From Hemileia vastatrix (Eukaryota > Basidiomycota > Pucciniomycetes > Pucciniales > Zaghouaniaceae): a stretch of 64,000 bases of DNA. Below are positions 54,262 to 64,000 of this stretch, piece by piece. A model generated the notes under the pieces. It worked only from the letters and a program-made list of their open reading frames with translations. It had not been told where the DNA came from and did not search any database. How positions within the stretch are numbered: the stretch's first letter is position 1; every line of letters starts with the position of its first letter. A program made the position numbers and the translations under genes. The DNA lies in the NCBI GenBank assembly GCA_030280995.1, contig JASXTE010000002.1, forward strand, positions 1,821,501 through 1,885,500, in the 5' to 3' direction.

Positions 54262-55161
54262 TGTGGTGATCCAAACCTTGGTAGGCCTTTGGAGTGCATT
54301 TTTGGGGGTATTTGGTATGTAGAGTGTTATTGGGGTTAAGGTGTTATTAGTGGATTTTTTCATCTTTAGGTGGTAGTTAGTAGTGTTTATGGAGGCTTAA
54401 GCTAGGGTCACTTATTTTGTCTCAGCTTAATGTCCTTTCTTTTCTCTTCATTTTGGTATCCCTTATGGGTGGTTACCTTGTTTTATAGGGTAGTTATGGT
54501 GTTATTATTGGTATTTATCAGATGTTTATTGCTTAGTGGTGCTTATGTAGGCTGAAGCTAGGGTCACTTATTATGTCTCAGCTTATTTTCCTTCATTTTC
54601 TTTTCATTTTGGTATGTCTTATGTGTGTTTATTTTGTTAATTAGTGAAGTTATGGGTTTTTAGGGTTTTTATGGGTTGTACGGGTGTTTTAGGGCCTAGA
54701 AGCAGCCAGCCCGCCCCCAAACGGCCTGCCTGCCTCTAAGCGGCCTGGCCGCCTGGGCACTGGGGAGGCGCTAAAATGCACTTTTATGCATGAAAAAGGC
54801 TGGGGAATTGGTCAGGGTGGTCTGTGCGCTGGCTGTATGATGCGTGTGTGGGAAGATTTTTAGGGGAATCATCTTATCTCTTTACTCATTGCCTCTCTGT
54901 TCCTCAATGTCTCATTGGCTGGTTTTTTGTTGGAATATATTACTGTTGATTTCAACTCTTTCTGGCAGTCTGTCTGGGACTATTATCTTCACTTTTAAAG
55001 AGGTCAAGAGTGTTTAATTAGAGGGTTTAGCAAACAGATCTCCAATTTGCTGCAACAGGTAAATCTCACTTGTTTTTCTAAAGGGACAGGGGATTCTCTC
55101 TCTTGTTTTTCTCCAACTCCCTTGGTCAAGGCCTATAGCTAGTACTATAGGATTGTCTACA
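54262..55161 (+). mobile_element. 3' LTR of element G
   Basis: 900 bp, TGTGGTGATCCAAACC to GGATTGTCTACA, closely matching the 5' LTR apart from the MITE and a short indel in the GC-rich block. The high match suggests a fairly recent insertion. Confidence 0.92.
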
Positions 55162-55693
55162 CCGTCAGGAATTAAAAGCAGTTATCAAAATATCCCAACA
55201 GTAAATGAAGCACCACCATGATCAAGGAAAGACTCAATATCAGGTGGCAGAGGTGGGTGACAAGGTCTGCCTAAGCTCACAATTTCTTTCTACATTATGC
55301 CCAAGTTCTAAACTAGATCACAGGAAGGTGGGTCCCTTTAAGATCAAGCACAAGGTATCTGACTCAGCATACAAATTTGAACTATCAAATACAATGAGAC
55401 AAGGACACCTAGTGTTTAATACCTCATTTCTCACAAAGCAGCAGGAAGATGCAATACCAGAACACCCAGATGAATTACTGGCACCAGTATACATTGTAAC
55501 CAAAGAATTTGAAGTAGAAAAGGTTTTTTCTAAGCAGGTGCACAAGGGAAAGGTTCAGTACTTGGGGCACTGGAACGTTTATGGATTAGGGAATAGGTCA
55601 TGGGATCCAGTAGGGACATTAGGTAACACTAAGTGGAAGGTGAACATGTTTGAGAAGCAGTGCAGGAGGAAGGAAGGGAAAAAAGGTGGGTGA
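55162..55693 (+). pseudogene. Integrase C-terminus and chromodomain-like end of element H
   Basis: The reading resumes from 49273 with RQELKAVIKISQQ. The frame 55205-55693 gives VGDKVCLSSQFL, KLDHRKVGPFKIKHKVSDSAYKF (GPY/F-like module) and GHLVFNTSFL, then PVYIVTKEFEVEKVFSKQVH and KVQYLGHWNVYGLGNRSWDP, a chromodomain. So H was a chromovirus. This last segment is intact over 162 codons, unlike the rest of H. Confidence 0.85.
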
Positions 55694-55796
55694 CATTTTT
55701 TTTTGGTTGAGAGGTGAAGAGGAGCAGTAAGGGCGCCTTTCATTGTAAAAGTCAGAAGAGGGGAAATTTTATAAGAAGGATTTACAGGGTAAGTTC

Positions 55797-55987
55797 TGTG
55801 GAGAGCTCCTCATTGGACAAATTATTTAGTAATACAGTTACTTCTTAGTCACTAATATTTGGAACCCTCACTGTCAGCAACCCCAGCATAGTCAGTCTAG
55901 TGAGTCTCACTGCTGTGCCAGAAAAGTCATTCTCTTCTTAGGCTAGTTCTTAACACTAGTAGTGGTCTTCCCTCTTAGTTCTTAACA
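55797..55987 (+). mobile_element. 3' LTR of element H
   Basis: 191 bp, TGTGGAGAGCTCC to TTCTTAACA. A purine-rich stretch (AGAAGAGGGGAAA) lies about 35 bp upstream. No target duplication is recognisable (AGCAT left of the 5' LTR, GTATC here). Confidence 0.8.
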
Positions 55988-57485
55988 GTATCAAAGTTAG
56001 AAGTCTTATATTTCTTAAAATGTATTTCACAGCACAAAAAATGAAACCAAAATCTTGAGATTAATTATAAGAAAAAAGGTGTTTTAGGAGTAAGATATGC
56101 CATATAGGAAAAAAATATTCATGTTTGATTTGGTGGAGATAAAAGAGATTTTTAAATGGTAGATTTCTAATTTTACACCCCCTATTGTATTCAATTATTA
56201 TAATTATACTATCAAAATCATTCTCAGTGTCAATGTTTACTATTATTTGATACACTGAATATTACCACCAATTATTCTTGTTAGCTGAAAAGATCACTTA
56301 GTAGAATTTAAAAGGCTTCTGAACTTGGATAAATACTTAACAAATTCTAACCAATTAAACTTTGAATTTTTTCAAAAAATTGAAAAAAAATTTCTTCATT
56401 CCAGTCCTCAAAATCATGAAAACATATGATACCTGCTCCCACAGTTTACTTAATGTTGATTTTGGTTTAAGTTGAGCTCACTTGAATTTCTATCCAAACT
56501 TTATAAGATTTGAGTGGTTTGATTTTATAGAAACCCTTCACAACAATAACAATATGTTACTTAAGTTCAAGAATGAAAAAATTGAAAATAATATCCAAGA
56601 CCAACAGTACTTACTTGTTCATTTGGACAATTATTTATAACATATTTACATGCATCTGTGATTTTTTCAATTTCCGGTAATCAGGGGCACAAGTAAATTT
56701 TAAAATAAATTAAATTTTGATATAAAATCAAAAATTAAAAAGCACAAACACAATAAAATTGGGTTGTCTTTGAATGCTCTATGTGAAATTGTATATTATA
56801 AAAATATTTTCATTTTAAAATGTATGGAACACGAATAAAATAATTGGTGAAATAACTTTACAAATTTTCCCCTGTAAAACAAATTTGCCTTCTTTTGAAG
56901 AATCATCCTCTATATTGAACAAGCCACTTGGTGCAGAATTTTTTTCAAATTGATCCATGGCACTAGAAAAATTAATTACATAAATTATTTATTAATTGAA
57001 TTTTCTTTGATGGTTTTGTTTTACTTATGCAACACAATCATTCTGAACAGGTTTTTCTTGGATTTTGACATCTTAAAAAAGTGTCATAGAAGTTAATTCT
57101 AAAATTTTAGTAGCATTATTCTCATCAGTTCATGTCTCCTTGCCATTTTGAAGTAACAATAATAATAATTAGTATACACCTACAAAGATGGGAGCTAAAT
57201 TTTAAGCCTACAGCCACATGACATATTCCAGTAAATATTTGTCACCCTTTGTATAACCAATTGATACTCACTGAAAAAACATAAATGAAATGTAAGAGGC
57301 TTTAAATTAATTATTTTGGTAGCTTGTTGAAGAGACACCTACACCTCCCCTGTGCCTTTTTTATACAACAAATGAACCTACATCATTCAATAATATTGAG
57401 AAAGGAGTAAATGAATATGTAAAGTACTCTAAGTATAATTAAAAATTACTAAACAACTTCCAAACAAGTAATATCCTCAAACTTC
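55988..57485. other. AT-rich stretch, no gene seen
   Basis: Scattered short frames only. ACACCCCCTATTG at 56175-56187 recalls the GGGGGTGT transposon ends but has no partner that I can find. Confidence 0.5.
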
Positions 57486-58553
57486 TGTTAAGATCCAAAT
57501 CTTTTATTGTTAAATGAGAGATTTAAGGTTATGGTCTTCCAACATTCGAAGGGGCCTTTATTGTGTTGTTTGGTGCTGTTTATGGATGTCTTAATTGTCA
57601 TTTAATTGTGAAATTTGGGTTTTTATTGTTTCAGGGGCTGAATATTTGAACTATTGGTATGTGTTTAATAGCATTGGATAGCCCTAGTTTATCTCTTTAT
57701 TTCATGTCTGTATGAAATTTTTCATATTCTTAGTTTTAAGGCTTCATTTTTCATGTTTTACTATAACTGTTTAATTCCATTTTTTTGTCTCTTGGGCTAG
57801 CCTTAAGCCTTATTTCTAATCACTTAGTAGCATTGAATAGAAATAATTTATCTTGATAATTCATTTCACAATGTTATTTTTACTTAATTTTGTGTTTTAA
57901 AGGTTTTTGGTAGTGTGCTATGTTTTTTAAAGGTAAATTGGGGTATTTAAGATCAGAAGCAGGCACCTGCATGCCAGCCTAAATATGTATTTAGAAGATG
58001 TGGGAAGCTCATGGGAACTGTTTTGCATGCGTTTTACAAGTGGTAAAGAGGGAATCGGGCAGATTAGAGGTGGTCTTTGCTACATACTGAATAATACAGT
58101 TTGGGGCAACTCTATTTATCATAAAACAATCTGGAAATTAGATCACTGTTTCACACTCAGTTTTTAATGTTTTTGGCCACAATTGGTTGTGTTTGTTGCA
58201 AGGTTTGCTCTTCATTTAACTTAACTTTTTAAAGTGGCTTCTCTGGTGTGGTTTTTGCAACCCGCATCAAGTATTATTGCAGTCTCTGTGCAACAAATGC
58301 ACTGTTTTCTGGTTTCTGGTGTGGAATTTTCTGCACTTCAGGCTTATTGTTTCTCAGTGCTTGGCTAATAGCTAATGTCTTGACTTTTTAAGAAGTCAAG
58401 AAGTGCGTTTGAAAGGGGCATTGTAACAGTCTATGATTTGATGTAGTAAATTAATCTCACCTTATATTTCTCAAAGGGAAAGGGGTTTTCTCTCAATTTT
58501 TTCTCCAACTCCCTTGGTTAAGGCCTATAGCTAGCTCTTTAGAACTGTCTACA
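57486..58553 (+). mobile_element. 5' LTR of element F
   Basis: Starts TGTTAAGATCCAAATC (compare G TGTGGTGATCCAAACC) and ends AGAACTGTCTACA. The last 120 bp follow the G LTR (AAAGGGAAAGGGGTTTTCTC, CCAACTCCCTTGG, AAGGCCTATAGCTAG). 1068 bp. The primer site after it has decayed. Confidence 0.75.
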
Positions 58554-60097
58554 GTGATTATTTGACTTCTGACAGGATTTCTTTCCTCCTAGAATGGAGG
58601 GTGTTGTTGAACAGATTATCTGGATGGGATTACTAAATAGCCAAGTATTTTCTCTTATTTTTATGTCTTGATGATTCTTTAGTGATTATAAGGTTATATG
58701 GCTGTTATTTGGGTATCCTAGAATCTTGTTGCTGTTTATTTTTTATTGTTGGTATATTATTGGGTGAGTTTTGTGTGTGAACTTTAATAAGTGTTACTAG
58801 TAGATAGCCTGGAGTTTTACTTATTTTTATTTCAAAATGGTATTTTTGAGATTTTTAGAATCCAGTTTTCATTTTGGTAATCATCAGTTTTATTATTTTA
58901 CTTCTTTTTAATGTGGAAGGGTCAGATTTCATAGCATGCTATGACACACTCATGGCACTATTTCCCATGGTACATCACAGCACACTTCAGCACAATCAAA
59001 GAGCCCTTTTCTATTGCACATCATGGCACACCCCTTGAAGACATACTCATGGCATGTTATGGCACACCCTGAGCACATCTGGCCACAGAATGAAGACTTT
59101 CAGTGAAATTATAAGTTGAATTTCCAAGGGAAATTCAACAGGGGGATATTGGAGGAGATTAAAAACTCATTGATTTAAAATTAGATTAACATGTTTCGAG
59201 GGAGATATTTTATACTTCTACTACAACATTACTTAGATTTATATTACTTTATCTACAATAAAGTAAATTATTAAAGTAATTTGTATTAGAGGTTTCATAG
59301 TACTGCTACATATCATTAGACTGAGAATTTTAGACTCATTCTTTTGAAAATATAACTGTCCTTATTTCTTAATTTCTGGCTGTAAAAACCCAGTCTGAAT
59401 TCTCTGAATTAAGATAATTCCATGTTTATTTTCTAGAAAACAGGGTTTCTGTCTGTATTCTCCTACTCTTCTGGGTTCTTCTTACAGAACGGTGACTTTA
59501 AGAGTTCTTCTAAAATAGATGGTATTATTAATTTTAATGGAGATGCAATGGATTATGAAAGTGTTTCTGATTCTGAAGAAGATAATCCTTTGGTATCTCT
59601 TCCAAAGAGGGTTTCTGGCATGTCTATAATTAGGGGAGACTGAGTGACTAATGATGTTTCTGGTGTGGTGTCTAGGCCTAGTGGAAAGACTGGTGTTGGA
59701 AATAGCCCTCAAGAGTCAGTTAGTACTGAGGTGGTGAAGTCTAGAGGTCATTATGAGAGGCCTGTGGTGTCAGGGATGGAAAATGGTGTGAGTGGAGTGT
59801 TGGATAAGATGAATAAAGCCCCTATATCACTTAATTTTGGAGAGTTGTTTTCTATCAGTCCTGGTTTGAAAGAAGGCCAGAAGAAGATTTTGAAAATGAA
59901 TAGGGTCTCTAATGGAGAGGTTGATTATCTCTGTAAAAATGCATAAAATTTTGGTGATAAAGAAGAGACTCATATTTTGGATCCACTAGGTTATTTAGTG
60001 GTATCTTTTAATGGTGTTGAAGTCAGAGCTTTAGTGGAATCAGGCTTTCAGGTGAATCTTATTTCATTTTATGAAGAAACAAGATTGTCTCTGACCA
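58554..60097 (+). pseudogene. Gag/linker and protease start of element F
   Basis: From about 59490 a + frame reads NGDFKSSSKIDGIINFNGDA, broken by a TGA at 59641, then 59644-59946 (VTNDVSGVVSRPSGKTGVGN onward), a stop, and the protease start DPLGYLVVSFNGVEVRALVE with SG: the catalytic VDSG has become VESG. At about 60098 it changes into unrelated pol sequence. At 58935-59090 a patch repeats CATGGCAC/CATCATGGCACAC units. Confidence 0.65.
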
Positions 60098-60297
60098 TGT
60101 CAATTGGAAGAGTAGCCAACAAAATGCCTTTGACTACCTGAAAATACAATTTGTGACAGCCCCTATTATTGCAATCACAGACTTACTAAAATCATTTGTT
60201 CTGAAATTTGACTTCTCAGAATTTGAACTAGGCATTAAATTGAACTATTAAATATATGATAAGGAGCTATTGGAATTAGTAGAAGCTTTATGAACTT
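60098..60297 (+). mobile_element. Fragment of H-type pol (RNase H entry) inside F
   Basis: WKSSQQNAFDYLKIQFVTA-like reading, then LLKSFVLKFDFSEFELGIK and YDKELLELVEAL. It matches H at about 37995-38250. It joins MITE M1 copy 5 directly on the right. Confidence 0.65.
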
Positions 60298-60558
60298 CAC
60301 CACACAATATGGGGGGTGGACTTGCTAGCAAGTCTGCAACATTGGACCCAAAATCACCACAGATTGAACACACATTGAGCTATTGATAAAGCAACCATAC
60401 AATCAGGAATGAAAACCACTCAGCAGAACAGTTTTAGATGGGTGTTCAAGTAGAGTTCAGTATGGGTTCAGTATGAGTTCAGTCTGATTTCCATCTGAGT
60501 TCCATCTGAGTTTAGGTTGAGGACTTGCTAGCAAGTCCACCCCCTATATTGCGTAGTG
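60298..60558 (+). mobile_element. CACTA-type MITE, family M1, copy 5
   Basis: 261 bp, CACCACACAATATGGG to TATTGCGTAGTG. The left neighbour is CTT and the right neighbour ATC, so there is no target duplication here, in contrast to copies 1-4. Confidence 0.9.
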
Positions 60559-60840
60559 ATCAAGGCTGATATTTTTAGGAATATCAGAGGAATTTGAGGT
60601 CATGCTACTGATCTGGTTGGTACAGAAGACAATGTGAATGTTCAAGTTTATGGAGCTACTGGAAGGGTACATTTTTACATTCCAAGAGGGTTAGTTAACG
60701 TTGTTTTGGGAGGTCCTTTTCTGATAGATTTCAAGTCTAAAATAGGTTATCATCCTGAAATTGAAATTAGTTTAAATATTTTGGGTGATAATAATAGAAG
60801 GTGTCATATGAGGTTGGAACCACCTGGTGATGAGGCCTGA
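60559..60840 (+). pseudogene. Protease, C-terminal part, of element F
   Basis: FRNIRG, stop, GHATDLVG, then VYGATGRVHFYIPRGLVNVV and LGGPFLIDFKSKIGYHPEIE. It continues the domain broken off at 60097 and aligns with the protease of E (11112-11507). Confidence 0.75.
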
Positions 60841-62260
60841 GAGAAAAGGCCTGGGTTTTCAGAAAAGTGTCAGAGCTTTTATTGTTTTTTGAAAAGAGTT
60901 GAAAGAGGGTTTGCTTATGATTAGTAGGAACACTGGGATGGATTAAATGTGATGGTCATTTTTTGTAGTAGTAAGTTTTGAAAGAAATAATGGTATAATC
61001 TCTCCCATGGGTGTGGAATTCCTGAATTGTAGTAGGTCAGCTCACTTGAAGATATGCAAAGTGGACTCCCAGTTTTTTGTAGGAGATGATTCTTTGTAGT
61101 GTTAATTTGTTTTGCCTTTTTGGTATAGTCTCTGTCTTCCTTCTGTTTTCTAAATTCAGTTTGTTTCAAATATAAGAGTATAGATAGGCAGATTTGAAGT
61201 TGAGCAGAAACGTTTTGGAGTGGTGAAAGTCAGGATAACAAGTGAATATTTTCTATTTTGCACTTTTAGGAATTGTAAAAACTGTACCAGGTGCTACAAT
61301 TGTGAGAAATTGTGTGTTCTTGTTTTCTCTTCTAAGATTATAGCTGTTTTTTCAAAATTCAATAAAAAATTAATAATAATCAAATCAGTGAAAAAGATGT
61401 TTCTTTCAAGTTTCTCAAATTTGCCTCCAGCAAAAGTTTAAACTGTATTTTCAAGATGAATTTCAAAAAAATCTCAGTATAAAAAAAAATATTTCATTTA
61501 ATTCTTAGGTGTCCATTTCTTAGTCTCAATATTTTATCTCTCAAGATCTAGAAGATTTTCAAGAATAAAGTTGTCTGAATAAAAAAAATTAAGAAAACAA
61601 TATTTTTGAAGATTGTGTGTTTAATAGTAAGTTTGGTGATTTTTTTGATGACACTGGTGTGTCTGTGGTCAGTTTCAAAAAGATTTCCCTCCAGCATGAT
61701 GATAAAAGGAATGATTCTTTAGCTTCTGGGGGGTTAGTTACTGAAGAGAAAACTTTTCTGAAGACAATGAGAATGAGCTTTTGAATGAGGCTTTTGAGAC
61801 TCCAGATGATAATTATTGGCTTGGTGTTTTGGTTAATATTTCAAGTCAATTTTCTGGTGTACAAGAAGAATTGAAGGTTGAAGAAAAAGAAGGTTTTGAG
61901 GAGGATTCAGGGAAGAGAAGTTTTTGAGTGGTGGAAAATGTTCTTAAAACTGAGTCTTCCCAATTTTCAACCTCTAGGGCTTCTTCTATTCCTTTCAAAA
62001 TTAATACCTTGGCCACAAATGTGAGCATTGGAAAAATTCCTGTTTCATTTTGTAGAGAAGAATAACCTTTTTTCAAGACTGGTTATCTGGATGTCAACTC
62101 TGAAAGGTATGAGAAGGTAGCAGAAAAGGCTAGGACAATCAATGAGCCCCTACATTTAGGATTGAATTCACCTTTAAGAAAATAAGTTTTTTTAAGAGAA
62201 CCATACTTAACTCCATTAGTAAAGAGTCTGCCTTTTTTTTCTGAAACTAAGAGGATTACT
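60841..62260 (+). pseudogene. Degraded region between protease and RT of element F
   Basis: No recognisable domain. It contains CCTCCAGCAAAAGTTTAAAC at 61423, again with the TTTAAACTG tail found in G, and weak + frames rich in Glu and Ser (61620-62060) that resemble the linker of E only in composition. Confidence 0.4.
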
Positions 62261-63110
62261 TTATAGAGGTTGGGTGTTATTAAATTTGGCCCTGACGACT
62301 GGTTGTCTGAAGAGGAGAAGATGATGTTTTTTCACATAATGTTTCTCAGTGAGAAGGATATTCCATTTTTTGAAGAGAAGAGGGGCGTATTGAAAAACTC
62401 TTATGGTGAAAATTTATCGATTCCAGTTGTTTATCATGAGCTTTGGAAGCTGTCAAAAATAACTTTTTTGAAATTATTAGAGAGAAAATTAGGAAATGTC
62501 TTTACAAAAAGTCAAGTTTCAGTTATTCAAGCCCAGTGTTTTATGTCAAGATGAAGAATGGGAAGCTCAGAGCTCCTCATGATCCTAGAGAGTTGAATAG
62601 AGTCACTATTAAGGATTTTGGTATGCCTCTAAATGCTGAATAATTAGAGGCTTTTTCTGGAAGAGTATGTTAAGGTTTTGGAAATATTATGTATGGATGT
62701 GATGAAAGCTAAATTCATCCAGATTAATGTCCATTGACTACCTTTGAATCTTGTTTGGGAAGTTTTCAGCTACCTAGATTTCCTCAAGGTCCAACCAACT
62801 CTGTTGCAGTTTATCAAGCTCAGATTTTATGAATGTTTCAAGTTGAGATCCCTCAGTATGCTGTTATTTTCATTGATAATGGAGGAATAAAGAGTCCAGT
62901 CACAGATAATAGCAGAGAAGTTTTGAGAGAGAATCTGAGAATCCGAAGGCTTATCTGTGACTATGTTGTGGTTTTGGAGACAATTTTTTTCAGGATTGAG
63001 GAAGGACTACTGTTTCTGTCTCAAATTTTTGTTGTTGCCTTGCAGCATTGGAGATTTTGGCTCATGTGGTGTTTCAAGCACAAATTATGTCAAAGAAGAG
63101 AGTTAAAAAG
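62261..63110 (+). pseudogene. pol: Reverse transcriptase of element F
   Basis: Blocks GVIKFGPDDWLSEEEKMMFF, RGVLKNSYGENLSIPVVYHE, KMKNGKLRAPHDPRELNRVT and IKDFGMP, then CPLTTFESCLGSFQLPRFPQ, TNSVAVYQAQI and EIPQYAVIFIDNGGIKS, RIEEG. The catalytic FIDD of E is FIDN here, which would abolish metal binding by that residue. Several stops and shifts. Confidence 0.8.
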
Positions 63111-64000
63111 ATCCAAACATAGCCAAAACATAATAATACTACTGAAGTTAGGGGATTCTTGGGTGTTTGTGTTTCTGTCAGAATTTTCATCAAAGATTAA
63201 TCTCTGTTGGAAGCTCCTCTCAGATAATTGACCAGAAAAGATGCTTACATTGACTTGGATGAAGATTGTGAGGAGGACTTTTTTTAGTTTAAGTAGGTTG
63301 TTAGTGAAGATATTGTTCTTCAAAAGAAGTATTATGGCCCTCAAAAGGGAAGATTTACTTATCAGTTGATTCAAGTTATATTGCTGCTGGAGAAGTGTTG
63401 TCTCAGAAGATCTCAATGGTTATGTAAGGCCAGTTAGGTATAAATCTGTTGTCTTTTCAGAGGCGTAGTCTAGATATTCTCAGCCTAATTTGGAAATATG
63501 TGGTCTGGAAAATATTTTGAAGAAATTCCAAACCATTCTTTGGGATAAAAATTATGATATTCAAGTGGATGCCAAGTATTTGATCTAGATTATCAATTCT
63601 TCTAGTCTTCCAAATGCTCCAATGACTAGGTTTATTGATTTTATTCAGAATTTTTCTTTTGATTTAGTGCATATTCCTGGGAGATTTTTCACTATTCCAG
63701 AAAGATTATCAAGAAAACCAACAATTGATGAAGATAAAGATTCAGAAGAATTTGATGAAGATGTGCCTGTAGTGAGGAAAGCTTGAAGGGAGATGAGGAG
63801 TTCACAGATCAAGACTTCCAGGATGATGTTTAACTAGCAGAATTAGACCTCAGGAATGAGGTTAAACTAAAAAGTTTGGATTCCCTGGGTGAAGTTTTTG
63901 TTGAAGAAGATTATGAAGAGTTTTGAATAGTGAGAAGTTGGTAAATGGAGTCTTTGTGGGGAAATTTATTGACAGGAGAAGTTTTGGAGTGGTAAAAACT
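63111..64000 (+). pseudogene. RNase H region of element F (continues past right edge)
   Basis: Broken + frames with RGFLGVCVSVRIFIKD-like start, YLSVDSSYIAAGEVLSQ, VRPVRYKSVVFSEA, YSQPNLEICGLENILKKFQT, LWDKNYDIQVDAKYLI and SSLPNAPMTRFIDFIQNFSF, ending IPERLSRKPTIDEDKDSEEF. At 63849 CCTCAGGAATGAGGTTAAAC is another small hairpin with the TTAAACT tail. The 3' LTR is outside the window. Confidence 0.7.

Overview
This 64 kb window is AT-rich eukaryotic DNA made almost entirely of nested, decayed transposable elements around one intact host gene. The organism is most likely a basidiomycete fungus with a large, repeat-swollen genome, possibly a rust (Pucciniales). The basis is short 55-58 nt introns with GTAAGT donors, a compact intronless SUA5-type gene, and Ty3-like elements whose reverse transcriptase carries the FIDDGGIKG motif, which I associate with basidiomycete elements. 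The phylum call is an inference; no search was run.

Layout. 1-3176 (-): 5' part of a Ty3/gypsy element (family 1, copy A) that runs off the left edge. 4907-6330: two CACTA-type MITEs and a 0.9 kb T-rich tract. 6770-8065 (+): SUA5 threonylcarbamoyl-AMP synthase, the only convincing host gene. 8229-8446: broken Tc1/mariner 5' end. 8434-34187: a stack of elements. A minus-strand FIDD-type element (here E on the left, I on the right) is split by family-2 copy D (-), which is broken by family-1 copy C (-), which is broken by family-2 copy B (+, 12139-21783, the most complete chromovirus). One deletion at about 12138 would explain why the left-hand remainders of C, D and E/I and the first 232 bp of B's 5' LTR are all missing. 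34923-55987 (+): an old Ty3/gypsy element H. Its integrase is cut by a roughly 9.6 kb block bounded by CACTA-like ends (39150-48745; inside it another DNA transposon and a solo LTR) and again by element G (49274-55161), a gag-only LTR element. 57486-64000 (+): a decayed FIDD-type element F with a chimeric insertion in its protease.

Most notable points. (1) In families 1 and 2 gag starts with a 7-24 codon exon followed by a 55-58 nt intron; splicing joins exon 1 to a different reading frame from the one used when the intron is kept. The spliced frame carries a conserved KWxWDW / HPYxG / basic block. (2) A CACTA-type MITE family has an 18-bp perfect palindrome inside each terminal repeat, clean 3-bp target duplications and an empty sister site in the same window. 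(3) G encodes only Gag and carries about 14 copies of a short hairpin-like motif where pol should be; a similar motif is arrayed in the leaders of family 1. Every retroelement polyprotein seen here is broken by stops or frameshifts, so the copies in this window look non-autonomous.
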